A DNA stretch of 64,000 bases from Epiperipatus broadwayi (taxonomy: Eukaryota; Onychophora; Udeonychophora; Euonychophora; Peripatidae): assembly GCA_028023455.1 (NCBI GenBank), contig JAQFVV010012511.1, positions 2,914,165 to 2,978,164 on the forward strand, given 5' to 3'. The translations under genes and the position numbers were made by a program. The notes below the pieces were generated by a model. It had not been told where the DNA came from. It saw only the letters and a list, made by a program, of their open reading frames with translations, and did not search any database. Of this stretch, positions 35,627 through 48,520 are shown piece by piece (the first letter of the stretch is position 1; each line of letters opens with the position of its first letter).

Positions 35627-36316
35627 CTATTGTAGCAGTTAGATCTGTATATTCACATAACAAACCTAGTGTCCAGGCAAATACACTAAAGCTGATCAAA
35701 ATAAGATGTTAGATCCCCAGTCTGACCAAGCTTCAATGTGGTTACAAGTGCTCTGTGGTTTAACAGCTTATGAATGACATTTCTGAAGTTACACTCTGGT
35801 CTTAATTTAATCTGTGAGATGACTCTAAACAGGGAGAGACATGAAACCCAAAAATTAACTAAATAATGACTAACTAAAGGGTTAAAATGGATTAATATAT
35901 GCAAACTTAAGCTAAATTTAACACTTAAACTATAAATAAACTATAATGTGTATAAAATATCAATATGATAAATGGATTAAAATTGGAACTGGATTATGAG
36001 CAACAAAATGGAAATAACTTAACTTTAAAATAATTTATTAATAAATCAAAATTTCAATAAAATAAAAGAGAAAACATTAATTATACAGATAAGTATGTAG
36101 CATCAAATGCACACAGACATTATTACATAATGAATGAGATTAAAATATTACAGCGTATCTCATCTTAATATATTTAAATAGGTGTGTGTGGTGATTAAAG
36201 CTATGCCTATGTTCATTAATATGCCAAGATCCTATATTCCTATTACAGTTAGCTAACTTTATAAGTGAATATGCTAACCCAAAATAGATTATTGTTAGTG
36301 TTAAAGCAGCTGTTGC

Positions 36317-36362
<46 letters not shown>

Positions 36363-37610
36363 ATCTGTGTGAGTGTAATAATATCAAGTTCAAGAGTGAT
36401 GCAGATTTAGTCTAATAATCAAGATTCGGTTTCAGATTCATGCTGAATAAACTTTAAATACAGGAAGAAAGAACTGGTTACTTTAGATCCACATATATTC
36501 GATATGGCATAGACAAAATTTTAAGAATTAAGTTTGCTGTGTGGGTCAGTAATTATTCATGGAATTTCGCATCAAATGCGTAGTACCCAAGGACCGGATG
36601 GCTTTCTACAATTAATATACAAACATTTATAGTTTATCCAACTAGAATAAGCAACTCAAGAGTCCTGGGTCCTTATCCCAAAAATGTGCTTGATACTCTT
36701 ACCCAAAATAAGAGAATGGGGATGGCCTGCACCATGAGCCCATTAAAAGGTGTGGCAAGATATAGTGTACTAAATGTACTTTGTAAAAACACACCCACAA
36801 TGCATAAAGTGTAATACAAATAAGTATATTTAAATTAAATGCACCTAAAACAAATAGCTTCTGTCTGTATAGCTAACAGAACCCAGTTCTTAAAATAGCA
36901 TCATAATCATGCTAACCTAACAGACTCAAACTATATTATAATCTAATTTAGTATACTTAATCTGCATCATTAATCATAATTTAAGGAGAAGAAAATATAT
37001 TTAGTGGGCTAATAATATTATTTTAGTAAATATACCTTTATACTATTCTTAGCTCATTCTATTACCTCCAATAAATAGATATTAAAAGCCATAATTCATA
37101 ATTCTGACTATGCAAACTGTAACAGATATTAACATAATGTAAATCTAAATCAATTGCTAATAATGAGCATGTAGCAATTAGTTACTATTTTGATGTAATA
37201 GGATTTTGAAACAGCATGTTAGCAAGCTAAATAGCCTTATTAAAATACACCTAGACTTCACTTAGTGATTGGCTACTTAGTGATATTTCACAATAATGAT
37301 CATCATCAATTTGAAAACACTACTTCAATTTACAATAGATTATTCACTATAACGATTGGAAAAAAAAAATTGTAAATTTTTTTGGCAGCCATCTTGAATT
37401 TTGCATCACTGATGATATCAGAGAATAGATATTTTAAAGTCATTTTATCCAAAAGCAAAAGTACATTACTGTAATACATTGCTGAAATTGTATAGCACAT
37501 ACAATATTTTATTCATAAAACACAATGTTAGTGCTGCATTCAGTACTTTGATTACAGAACGTATAAACTTAAAATATATATAATTAATGAATCTATAATA
37601 TTATATACGT
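35627..37610. other. AT-rich DNA with a less AT-rich part
   Basis: Sequence at about 36540-36790 is less AT-rich but has no open frame I trust. A 72-codon minus frame at 35686-35904 has no recognised domain. Confidence 0.35.
36317..36362. repeat. (TA)n(TG)n microsatellite
   Basis: A dinucleotide run changing from TA to TG. Confidence 0.9.
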
Positions 37611-37790
37611 ATGAGTGTTGAATGTCTTTAGAAAAATTAAACTTTATTTAAATATAATGTACAGTACTTAGATTATTTGAATACAGTTTAATTTTTCTAA
37701 AGACATTCAACACTTATATTAGATGATGAAATAGTCCAACTAAAATACTATCATCACAAACTTTCAGGAAACGTTAAATATGAATATTAA
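37611..37790. repeat. SINE tail fragments forming a hairpin
   Basis: GTTGAATGTCTTTAGAAAAA at about 37617 and its complement at about 37692-37711 are two inverted copies of the SINE tail also seen at 57.76 and 58.31 kb. The plus piece continues TTAGATGATGAAATAGTCCA as in those copies. Transcribed, the segment would fold into a stem of about 30 bp. Confidence 0.6.
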
Positions 37791-38289
37791 ATTGCAGAGG
37801 GGGAATTCCTTAATTACCGTATGGTTAATTATGTAAAAGTAGTTATTGATTTTGTAACTTTGTTAAAAATGTTCTTTACACCCAAGTGGTTTCAAATCAA
37901 AAGAAAAATAACATTTTAAAATGCTAATATTGAATTACAAAAAAGTTTAAAAAGAAAAATAAATTGCATTTAAAATAAATGTTAATGAATATTTTTTTAA
38001 TATGTACTTTATTCTCAAGTTAGTGTAATTTTTTAGTTTTAGAAACTGTCCAATTTTTTCCCCATAAATCCCCATTATAAATACATATTCTGTATATGAT
38101 ATTCTTGCTTAATGATGAGTTTTGGAGGACCAATTGCCATTGCTAAAGGGGATAAAGGTGTACATTAAATGTGAAGATATCAATAATCATATCTCCATTA
38201 AAGTTTATTAAATTTAAAAGTGATCGCTGTCTTGAAGTTGGCATATAATAATATATATATAAGATAAATTGTAGACAAATAATTAATAT

Positions 38290-39780
38290 ATATATATATA
38301 TATATATTGTTATAAATATGCCATTGCATTAATTTAAAATAAAAACTAAGTTCACAAATAAAAATACATTTATTAAAAATCTAAAAGCTAAAAAAAAATT
38401 AAAGAGTTGTTAAACGTATATATATTCGCACAGATGCAAAACTTTAAAAATATTTTTTTTTAATAAATAAAAGTATTTGAACGTACTTTGTAACCTCATA
38501 CTACATCTACTAATTATACCAAAATATCCAATCCATTGACCTAATTCAACTACAAAATGAATAACCTAAGATTACCCTCCCTTAATATAACTTTACAAAT
38601 CTATATAGCCATTCATGCCCGACTTAAATTTAACATTTAGGTATGTTTGCATAGATGAATTTATAAAATTTGTTTTATAATGTTGAGTAAAGATTGGCTG
38701 CATAGATTCCACGGTCAAAAACATTTCAAAATAAACAACCGATCAAAATACAAAGTCATCAATAACATCAATTGCAGAGGGAATACAAGAAACCCAATGG
38801 CATTCATCATAAGATGCCGCATTGACATCGATGACCTATATTTTCTAATCGAATATGAAAAACACAACATAATTAACTGCTGAAGAATCCATGCAACATC
38901 CATACCCAACTTAAATTTATGCATTTAAATAATTTATGCAAACAAATATTAATAGAAATAAAAAAAAATGGAAATGATTTTTTTTTTTAGCAAACTCAAA
39001 TATATATAATTTAAACATTAATTATCAATTTGAAAATCAAATAAGAGTTCATTTTAAAATTTAGATTAGCTGAATCTTTAAAAAAAAATTGACGAAAGTT
39101 CTTAATTACTTTTTTTTTGTTAATTTGTAAAGTTCACAGCTCACGGTAGAAGAGTCCAGGTTCCTGTTTTTAATTCCCGTGGCATCTCCATTGGAAGACC
39201 GATCTGATGTTCTGGAGGTGACCTTAGCTGGTTTCATTTTGGAATTAGTCATTTCATTTTTTTTAAAAGAGAGTGTGATATGTGCATCCTATCACATGTC
39301 TCAAACACAAAAAAGCTGGAACTGTCTGGAACTGTTCTTAATTTCCTTTTATAGTATCCACACAGATTCAACTAACAAAATGTCACTAATCCATCATTTT
39401 CATTAGGGTCTGGGCTGAGGCTTGGTGCTTCCATTGGTCAAGCTAATTCTTTTTATTTTCTTATCCTCTGACTTTTTAATTACAGTATATAAAAGCCCTG
39501 AGGACTAGTTTGCTTTTCAATTACTTTATAAAATCATTTCCATTTACAAAAATATTTTATCTTTAAATCTTGTACTTTTTTATAACAAAGTATGTTCAAA
39601 TACTTTTATTTATTAAAAAAAAATATTTTTAAAGTTTTGCATCTGTGCAAATATATATATGTTTAACAACTCTTTAATTTTTTTTTAGCTTTTAGATTTT
39701 TAATAAATGTATTTTTATTTGCAAACTTAGTTTTTATTTTAAATTAATGTAACGGCATATTTATATATCGTTACAATATA
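38290..39780. mobile_element. long-TIR element (about 1.5 kb)
   Basis: Arms of about 190 bp (38309-38497 and 39578-39775) are inverted copies, sharing TATGCC(A/G)TT(G/A)CATTAATTT and GCACAGATGCAAAACTTTAA. The interior of about 1.1 kb has no transposase. It has a possible core promoter, GTATATAAAAGCCCTGAGG at about 39485, and a 75-codon frame at 39179-39406 without a recognised domain. (TA)n runs mark both ends, and the LTR retrotransposon begins exactly at the right-hand run. Confidence 0.6.
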
Positions 39781-39789
39781 TATATATAT

Positions 39790-41538
39790 TGTGACGACCA
39801 CGTAAAGTCGTCGACACACATATATATTTATTAATAAAATTAGAAAGGAATAAAAGTGAAATAAATTAGCTAATAAATTTTTAAAAAAAAAAAAAAAAGG
39901 AAGGGAAAGAAAAATTGAAATTCTAATGTCCAAATTACTGTGGATTTTGTAATAGTAAGAGAAGGGGAGGGGGTGCATAAATAAAGAAATGCGTCTCTTT
40001 CTCTCTTATAAGTCAAATGCTAGAAATTATTTTTGTTTATTGTGGGAGAGGGGAAAAGGAAGCATAAAGAAATGTGTGTCTTCTCTCTCATTAAGGAAAA
40101 AATATATTATAACAAATTAAAATAAATGTAAAACGTAAATGTGAAAAAAATGAATGAATTGTAAACTTTAAATAAAATAAATGTAATATGGGATATATAA
40201 AAAGAAACAATATGGCCGTAGGTGTGAAAGTCTGTTGGACAAATTAAATTCCATGGACAAAGAAATGTTATCAACAGAAGATCTTTGCCTGATCTGTTAA
40301 ATTAATTGGGACTTACATTCCAGCCACTAATTAAATAAAGAAACATAATGATAAGAATTGGTTGGAAATCTAAGTCTTAATTAAAAATTTTTAAAAACAA
40401 CGAACAAAGAAAGAGATTAAGAAAATGACAATTATTATCTGGCATTGCTAGTAGAGACTTTAGAGAAGCAACAGCTAAAAAGAAAATGAAAGAAGTGCGT
40501 GGCTAGTGGCGTTAAAGGGACGTAGGTTCGGATTCGAGCCGTCTCATCACTGACTCGCAATGTAAGATCTTTGCCTGACCTGCTAGAGGGACCGCCGCTT
40601 CTGTAGCTGTCGATGGAACTCAACCTAAAGAATCAACCAGCAAACTGGATGAAAATAACCCCACAAATGGAGGAAGTTAATGGAGAACCTAAGGAATCAA
40701 CAAGCAAAAACTGGAACAAAAATAACCCCACAATCTGAGGAAGTTAATCAAGAGCGCTCGGAAGAAATACCCATGGGACAATTACAACAAAGCCTAGGTA
40801 AAAGCATGCATGCATTTTCATTTGTCTACTATTTATAACTAAATATAAAATTAATGATTTGAGAAAAATAGAACTCTATCAACAGGACTTTAAGAACTTT
40901 TATATCTGATCTATTTGCATATATTTATTATAGCCATGTATTTATAAGTGTGTGTTTATTTTATTATTATAATGTAATTTTTTTATATAAAGTGTGAATA
41001 TTATTTTTAAACATATTTGTCATTAAATTTCGTATCCTTGCTTTATTCTCCTATCACCAAGCTACGACAGGGGGGAAACTGTAATTAGTGATTAAAGGGG
41101 CATGCTGATTTGTTTAAGATATTCATGTGCTGCTTGTTCGTGCGGAATCCCAATTCTAAAAAATAAATGGCAAGCGCTGGACATCCGCTAAGTTTCTTTG
41201 AAATAGTTTGCTCTGTTCAGCAGCCAAGAGTTCTTGGCTGGGAAAAATAACGCCAAGATAATTTGTACGTATTGCCTTGGGGTTCAGTCAAGGGTATAGA
41301 TATGAAGTTAAATTTGTATCTGTATTAGCTCTCTGCTTGTATTGTAACAGCGTTGGTTAAAATAATGAATAAGATAATAAAGAATCTAAGTTGAAAACAA
41401 TAAATGGATAGAAAATATAAGTTATGAAAAGAATTAAAATATAATAAATAAGTATAATATAGAATAAAATAATCGAAATAAATATAATTGAATACACAAA
41501 TAATTAAGCAACCGTACGAGATAACCATTTCCGTTATA
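39790..41538 (+). repeat. 5' LTR
   Basis: Starts TGTGACGACCACGTAAAGTC, whose GACGAC and GTCGTC can form a terminal hairpin, and ends ACCATTTCCGTTATA. A 62-codon minus frame at 40435-40623 is present in both LTRs and is probably incidental. A tRNA-like GTGGCTAGTGGCG and GGTTCGGATTCGA pair near 40499-40540 may be an embedded tRNA-derived relic. Confidence 0.85.
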
Positions 41539-41540
41539 AT

Positions 41541-41558
41541 TGGGGGCCAGTCCGGGAT
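41541..41558 (+). other. primer-binding site (tRNA-Pro type)
   Basis: TGGGGGCCAGTCCGGGAT starts two bases after the LTR. It has the TGG start required for tRNA 3'-CCA and differs at only two positions from the well-known tRNA-Pro primer site of gammaretroviruses. The acceptor implied, GGCCAGT, would be the host tRNA-Pro variant. Confidence 0.75.
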
Positions 41559-41971
41559 ATAAGTCATGTTTACAAGTTCAGCACATTTGAATTCGAGTAT
41601 AACAAAATTAATAGTATGCAATAATTAATAAACAAATCAAAAAATAGCTTGGTGGTAGACAAAGCAAGAAATAAAATAAATAATAGATTGTAAAAGGAGA
41701 GAAAGAGAACATAATATAACGTGGGAAGTTAGGTTCTAAATTGGAGTCAGTTGTGGAGGGGTCTTGAAGGCAGGCATGGGTGAGTGATGATTAGTGAGTG
41801 AGATGGGGAGAGCCAAACAAATGTACCTAGTGTCCGTGAAATATAAAGTTAGTAAAGTAATATAATCCTATAAGGATAAGGTTAGATAGTAAAGCTGTAG
41901 AATAAAATATAAGTGACTAATTAGTGTGTGTATGTTAAATAAATTTGATGCACACCAGATCAAAAATAAAA

Positions 41972-42880
41972 ATGGACGCACTAGTGGGTGAAATAGGAAA
42001 ACCTCCGAAGAACTAATGAAACCGTCTGGAGAAATAGCTAGTGACGGAGATATAGAAATTAGAAAGGGAATGGAGACAGTGGTTGATAATAAAAATAAAA
42101 TAGAAAGCTATAATATAAGGGATATGTTCATGAAATTAATGGAAGACCAGCAAAGGTTGTTTATGGAAATGAGGGAAATAGGTGAAAGAAATAGTAGGAA
42201 GATAGAAGAGTTGGGCGAATGACACAGTAAGGATTTTAGCCAAAGGGTTGAACCAGTAATAAAAAATGAAAACGGAAAGGCTATAGAAAACATACAACTA
42301 GAGGTAACCCAGTTAGCAGGAACAGTTGAGAAGCTAGAAGTAGAAGTAGGGGAAGGGGTAGAATATGACAGAAGTAGCCAAGACTAATAATAAAGAGCCG
42401 AGAGGTGTGAGTGAATGCATGTACGCAGGCAGTGGAAATAACCCTGTGAATCCTGCTACAGTGAACCAGTTTGTAAAAATTCGGGTCTTCTCTGGTTACG
42501 TTGGGGAAAGCCCAATAGAGCATCTTGGCAGCCTAGAGAGGTATTTTGCAGTAAAACTGCTGAGTGCCGAGTTGCTGAATGTGTTCGACAGCACTAGGCC
42601 TAATTACAAGGCAGAGGACCGGGGATTTAAACCCCAGCCCAACGATCTGCACATCGGAAGAATGCAATACAATCCTCATCACGATTATTGGGAAGGGAGC
42701 CAGACATTTCCTGATAGATCCGAAAGGGCTGAAATGTCCGAACAGACCGGAAGAAGTTCAGACTTCAATTATCCATATGAGCAGGTTGACTCTAGAGGAC
42801 ATCGGAACATTGCTCCAGTTCCAAGCGAAAGTGGAAATATGTATGGTAAAAAGCATAAGAAACCTCCAGACAAAAACTAA
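41972..42880 (+). pseudogene. gag-like remains of the LTR element
   Basis: Consecutive broken frames suggest one former ORF. The first starts MDALVGEIGKPPKN. The second, at 42016-42222, is charged and coiled-coil-like (RDMFMKLMEDQQRLFMEMRE). The third, at 42365-42880, contains VKIRVFSGYVGESPIEHLGS and LERYFAVKLLSAELLNVF, which resemble the start of a Ty3-type capsid region. The match fades after about 42580, where a deletion junction is likely, since the following sequence fits no gag or pol motif. No zinc knuckle is seen. Confidence 0.5.
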
Positions 42881-43157
42881 GAAAAAAAGTAAACGGACGG
42901 ATATGTCGGTTCGATGAAACGGATAACGTCTTGGAATCATGAGAAATAATTTTTTTTTAAAAATATATGACAGGTGGGGCAAATCGTCTCACGCCAAAAA
43001 TCAAAGTTACTTTAATAAACAAAAAAAAAAAGGGTAGTGTTCATGGAGTGAAATTAATGATGAACTTAATGAGTATTTATGTGCAGTCAAGTTACAGCAA
43101 GACCAATGTAAATAAAAGTAATAAAAATAAAAAAAAAGAAAGAAATCTATAAATAAT

Positions 43158-43423
43158 TTATTCGTATCACAATCTGTCAGGTATAAATGCAGATAGAATT
43201 AACAATTAAGTAGAAGTAAAAATAAAAATAAGAATCGATTAGGCTCATTAAAGAGCCATTTAATAATTAATAAATAAGTAAATGAATAGTTTATTCGTAT
43301 CACAATCTGTCAGTTATAAATGCAGATAGAATTAACAAATAAATAGAAGTAAAAATAAAAATAAGAATCATTTAGGCTCATTAAAGAGCCAGTGAATAAT
43401 TAATAAAATAAATAAATGAATAA
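43158..43423 (+). repeat. tandem duplication, 2 x 133 bp, with hairpin
   Basis: Two units of 133 bp each begin TTATTCGTATCACAATCTGT and contain GGCTC-ATTAAA-GAGCC (43242-43257 and 43375-43390), a perfect 5-bp hairpin. They lie in the internal region of the LTR element. Confidence 0.85.
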
Positions 43424-44068
43424 TAGTGATAATGCATAAATGACAGATATCACTAGTAGGTGTATGAGGTTGCAGATTGAGGCATATATGTGTGTGTATG
43501 CATTATGTTTGAGTCGTATTTTGAGCGTGATTCAGCCGTCTCTTCGCACTTTAGATTCTCATGGCTCTCGATGGTTAAACTTTTAAATGAAGCACCAGTA
43601 AGAATCCTGGACTCATTATATAATAAGAATTAGTGTCCCAATATAATAAGAATTAGTGTCTCAAAATAAATAAATGAAGAAATAAGAATAAGTGCCTTAA
43701 ATAAAATAAATAAATAAAGAATAAGAATTTGTTGTTTGTGCAAGATGAGCAGGCAGTAGAAATATCCTGCTGTTCACATGCTTTAAACCCTGTTATGTTT
43801 TTTGTTTTGATAGAGTTAAGTTATGCCATGGTCTCGTATGCGTAGAGATTAAATTGGTTGATCAGCCAAAATCGATCGAAAAGAATTGTGTAGCTTTACC
43901 TAGCTGTCTCTCTGCAGTCATCCTCATCATCATTATCACTCGTCATTACAGAGTAAGAAAGTCTGTAATAAAAGCAGAAGTAAGAGTTGAAAGCAAAGAA
44001 TTAAAATAGGCTCTCATCTCAGACTAGATTCGACCCGATTTTAATTCTCAAAAACAAGCGGAGTGTAA

Positions 44069-45820
44069 TGTGACGACCACATAAAGTTGTCAACACACAT
44101 ATATATTTATTAATAAAACTAGAAAGTAATAAAGGTGAAATAAATTAGCTAATAATTTTTTAAAAAAAAAAAAAAAAAGGAAGGGAAAGAAAAATTGAAA
44201 TTCTAATGTCCAAATTAGTGTGGATTTTGTAATAATAAGAGAAGGGGAGGGGGGTGCATAAATAAAGAAATGCGTCTCTTTCTCTCTTATAAGTCAAATG
44301 CTAGAAATTATTTTTGTTTATTGTGGGAGAGGGGAAAAGGAAGCATAAAGAAATGTGTGTCTTCTCTCTCATTAAGGAAAAAATATATTATAACAAATTA
44401 AAATAAATGTAAAACGTAAATGTAAAAAAAAATGAATGAATTGTAAACTTTAAATAAAATAAATGTAATATGGGATATATAAAAAGAAACAATATGGCCG
44501 TAGGTGTGAAAGTCTGTTGGACAAATTAAATTCCATGGACAAAGAAATGTTATCAACAGAAGATCTTTGCCTGATCTGTTAAATTAATTGGGACTTACAT
44601 TCCAGCCACTAATTAAATAAAGAAACATAATGATAAGAATTGGTTGGAAATCTAAGTCTTAATTAAAAAATTTTAAAAACAACGAACAAAGAAAGAGATT
44701 AAGAAAATGACAATTATTATCTGGCATTGCTAGTAGAGACTTTAGAGAAGCAACAGCTAAAAAGAAAATGGAAGAAGTGCGTGGCTAGTGGCGTTAAAGG
44801 GACGTAGGTTCGGATTCGAGCCATCTCATCACTGACTCGCAATGTAAGATCTTTGCCTGACCTGCTAGAGGGACCGCCGCTTCTATAGCTGTCGATGGAA
44901 CTCAACCTAAAGAATCAACCAGCAAACTGGATGAAAATAACCCCACAAACGGAGGAAGTTAATGGAGAACCTAAGGAATCAACAAGCAAAAACTGGAACA
45001 AAAATAACCCCACAATCTGAGGAAGTTAATCAAGAGCGCTCGGAAGAAATACCCATGGGACAATTACAACAAAGCCTAGGTAAAAGCATGCATGCATTTT
45101 CATTTGTCTACTATTTATAACTAAATATAAAATTAATGATTTGAGAAAAATAGAACTCTATCAACAGGACTTTAAGAACTTTTATATCTGATCTATTTGC
45201 ATATATTTATTATAGCCATGTATTTATAAGTGTGTGTTTATTTTATTATTATAATGTAATTTTTTTATATAAAGTGTGAATATTATTTTTAAACATATTT
45301 GTCATTAAATTTCGTATCCTTGCTTTATTCTCCTATCACCAAGCTACGACAGGGGAGAAACTGTAATTAGTGATTAAAGAGGCATGCTGATTTGTTTAAG
45401 ATATTCATGTGCTGCTTGTTCATGCGGAATCCCAATTCTAAAAAATAAATGGCAAGCGCTGGACATTCGCTAAGTTTCTTTGAAATAGTTTGCTCTGTTC
45501 AGCAGCCGAGAGTTCTTGGCTGGGAAAAATAATGCCAAGATAATATGTATGTATTGCCTTGGGGTTCAGTCAAGGGTATAGATATGAAGTTAAATTTGTA
45601 TCTGTATTAGCTCTCTGCTTGTATTGTAACGGCGTTGGTTAAAATAATGAATAAGATAATAAAGAATCTAAGTTGAAAACAATAAATGGATAAAAAATAT
45701 AAGTTATAAAAAGAATTAAAATATTATAAATAAGTATAATATAGAATAAAATAATCGAAATAAATATAATTGAATACACAAATAATTAAGCAACCGTACG
45801 AGATAACCATTTCCGTTATA
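44069..45820 (+). repeat. 3' LTR
   Basis: Near-identical to 39790-41538, with scattered single changes such as GTTGTCAACAC for GTCGTCGACAC. A weak purine stretch (AACAAGCGGAGTG) lies just upstream where a polypurine tract is expected. Confidence 0.85.
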
Positions 45821-46059
45821 ATATATATATATATACACACACACAACTGCAATAATAAAGAGATTTAAGAACAATAATTGGTTACAGTTATCATATATAA
45901 TTTAGGGAAGAAAATTTAAAATTACAGAGGTGGTTTCTGGCAAGCTTGATACAGTTATTTTATATTATTTTAAACAGATTTTTAAGAGTTGAATACTGAA
46001 TATTCAGTTTACATTATATAAACTAGCTTAAGAGATTAAATGTCTAAAGAAGTAAAAGT
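45821..46059. other. AT-rich flank of the LTR element
   Basis: Begins with (TA)n(CA)n and then ordinary AT-rich DNA. Confidence 0.5.
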
Positions 46060-46370
46060 TGATTTAAAGCTCTGCAGTGTTTGGATGGTTACCTAGTTTC
46101 TCACTGCTTGATTCCTGGGTCCCATCAGATGACAGGTGAAGTAGCACTCTGAATAGGCAGCTTCAATTATTGGCAATCTCCTTGCAGCAGGCCATTGTAG
46201 AAACATTTCTCACTCTTATAATGATAATGATGGCACCATGCCAGTTGACATGTAGAATGGGCTAGAGAGTGACATCTCTGGCAGAGAAAACAGCAAATCT
46301 CACCCTCTTACTCCAGCATGTCAAAGTTTTAACTGGCCTGGAGACTGATGTCAATACTTCTTGAAAAATA
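46060..46370. other. less AT-rich block of unknown origin
   Basis: Composition differs sharply from its flanks, but stops occur in all frames and no A/B box or inverted ends were found. It may be an old SINE or retrocopy. Confidence 0.25.
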
Positions 46371-48339
46371 TAGAGTAGAACTATTGATGTATGAAATATG
46401 GCTCAATTAACCTCTTTTTTTAATATTTACATTTTAAATTACTAAATTTATTTAAATCTTTGTTTTGATTTTAAACAGGATGTTAGTGACCAAAATTGAC
46501 CACTTCAAATCCCTAAAAACCTGGCAATAGTTCCAGTTGAGCAGATCTTGTTTACAAAAAAAAAAAACATTTTGGAAAAATATTATTGCTAAATTTGCAA
46601 TTTTAGATTTTTATCTTATGCCATACTAACACGTGCATGTGGTATCATTTTTGTTTACCATAATTTCAAGTTAAATTTGAAAATCATAAGAAATGTCTAA
46701 ATAATATTGTGCTATATATGTATCATGGTAGTATCTGGAATACACATATATACATGCAATTTTAATATTTAAAATAGTAAATTGACTCTCAAAAGAAATA
46801 AAACTTATAATTCAAAATATATTAATTTCAATTAATCTATCTGTTGTAGTATATCTATACCTAAGATATTACAGACGTTTATACATATACATGTATATAT
46901 ATGGTGACACATATATAACTGTGTTAGCATACTTAGATATGTACCCATTAAGGGTTTAAAGCTGGGAAAGATAGAACTATGGGGTAAAATAAGTGAAACG
47001 TGTATGAGGATAGGAATATATTGTTTCAATATATATATATTATAATGGGCCGGAGGAATACACAGGAAAGAGGGAGAGTACATCTTACTAAGATCAGACT
47101 TTGGGTCTTTGAATAGGATGCAAATGATTATGCAATGAAATACATAACCTATGATTGTATCTATTTCCGATAGAGTAGCTCTGCATATTTTTATTAACTT
47201 AGATGCAATTTGCATTAGTTCATTCAGTTCTCACCCCTTTCTGTTCCAATTATACCACAGTATTCAAACTCAGGGAATAATTACTTTTGACTCTCTTAAC
47301 AGGGAACAAAATTACATTAATAAATGATTATTACACCTCTATGTAAGTGATGATTGATTATCTACATTCTTTAATATGCTTCTGTATCATTGCATACAGA
47401 TAATGTGTGTGTGTGTGCATACAAGTATATATTTAAAATTATTATATTAATTGGTATGAATGCCTATTTGTGACAATACTAGCAATAGTAATGATGATAA
47501 GCTACATAATAATGATGAGCTAGAGATCAAATTAAAATAATAAATTCTGTAACATTTATTGAATGTCAAAAAAACAACACACAATAGTTTAACAATAGTG
47601 AGTTACATAATCAGCTATTTCAAGAATGAGCTTCTATCATATTGTTAGTTAAAATAATGAAAATCCTTATCCCTAACCCATGGTAGAAATTCATATACTT
47701 GTTACCAATTATTTACAAATGCATATATAAATAAATAATTTTATAAGATCGCGAATCTGACTGGCTAAATCAATATTATTTACACTTGCATTTAAATGAT
47801 TATTCTTGTCCAGTTCATGTTGATAGTTATTGATCTCCTTGGGGACCCTTCCTTATCTATGAATAGATGTCTTTAATATTAAGAGGAAAGAATGCCCATG
47901 CAAGAATGTTAATCAATTATACCGAAAAATGAAAAAGGAACACATAATAAAATGTTAATTAATGATAACAACTAACAAAAAAATTATGTTATGCATTTAG
48001 TGTAGTAATTAATGTGAAATATGATCAAAATCTTACCTTCTTTTATTCCCCAAGAGTATGTCAGAGTCAAATTGGTGATGGGAGGGCAAACTGACTTAAA
48101 TTTTATTTAATAACAAAGAAAAAAAATGCTTAATTAAAGCGTAACTGCTTCCTACCCTTCTTATTCTTAAAATGAACTTTTCTGATATTTAGACACTTCT
48201 GCTTCCAAGTGTAGAAATGAAAATATATATATAACAGTAATAGAAAACAAAAATCAAAATTTCCAATCAATTATGTTGGTTAAAGTCTGATGAGTTTGCT
48301 AGGAATGTCCTTCATATTATCAGTCCATCCTTTTTAAGA
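46371..48339. other. AT-rich DNA
   Basis: A 127-codon minus frame at 46832-47215 crosses a (TA)n tract and shows no domain. A (GT)n run lies at 47404-47419. No gene is supported. Confidence 0.4.
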
Positions 48340-48520
48340 CCGATCTCCTAGGATAACGATAACACACTGCTCCTTTGGAAAATGGTGTAATCATGCTTGG
48401 AACAATAGGACAACATTCTTCTCCAGTTGATTTCTCTTGCTTTATACTCAGGCATTTTTCTAAAGACAGTAGATGTTTCTTTAGGCTTTATGGCAATAGG
48501 CAAGTGCTCCAGAAATGATG
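48340..48520 (-). pseudogene. decayed coding fragment, unknown
   Basis: On the minus strand an uninterrupted stretch reads FLEHLPIAIKPKETSTVFRK, then INWRRMLSYCSKHDYTIF, then a stop. A +1 shift would continue as PRRSVLKRMD. The composition is protein-like and the block is less AT-rich than its surroundings. I do not recognise the family; a transposase or retroelement fragment is possible. Confidence 0.25.

Larger units (their letters stand above)
39790..45820 (+). mobile_element. non-autonomous Ty3/gypsy-like LTR retrotransposon
   Basis: Two near-identical LTRs of about 1.75 kb flank only 2.53 kb of internal DNA. A primer-binding site matching a tRNA-Pro 3' end follows the 5' LTR, and short gag-like frames follow it. 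No protease, reverse transcriptase or integrase motifs are seen, so mobility would need a partner. The insertion lies in a TA repeat: ATATAT precedes the 5' LTR and follows the 3' LTR. LTR differences are few and scattered, so the insertion is recent. Confidence 0.85.

Noticed and set aside
40435-40623. 62-codon ORF, repeated at 44717-44905
   Set aside because: It lies wholly within the LTR in antisense and is conserved only because the two LTRs are nearly identical.
46070-46140. CTGATGG ... GAAACTAG on the minus strand as another hammerhead
   Set aside because: A9 is lost, stem II does not pair and no GTC-type cleavage site or stem I is present.
46832-47215. 127-codon minus-strand ORF
   Set aside because: It crosses a (TA)n tract, shows no domain and has the hydrophobic composition expected of random AT-rich DNA.
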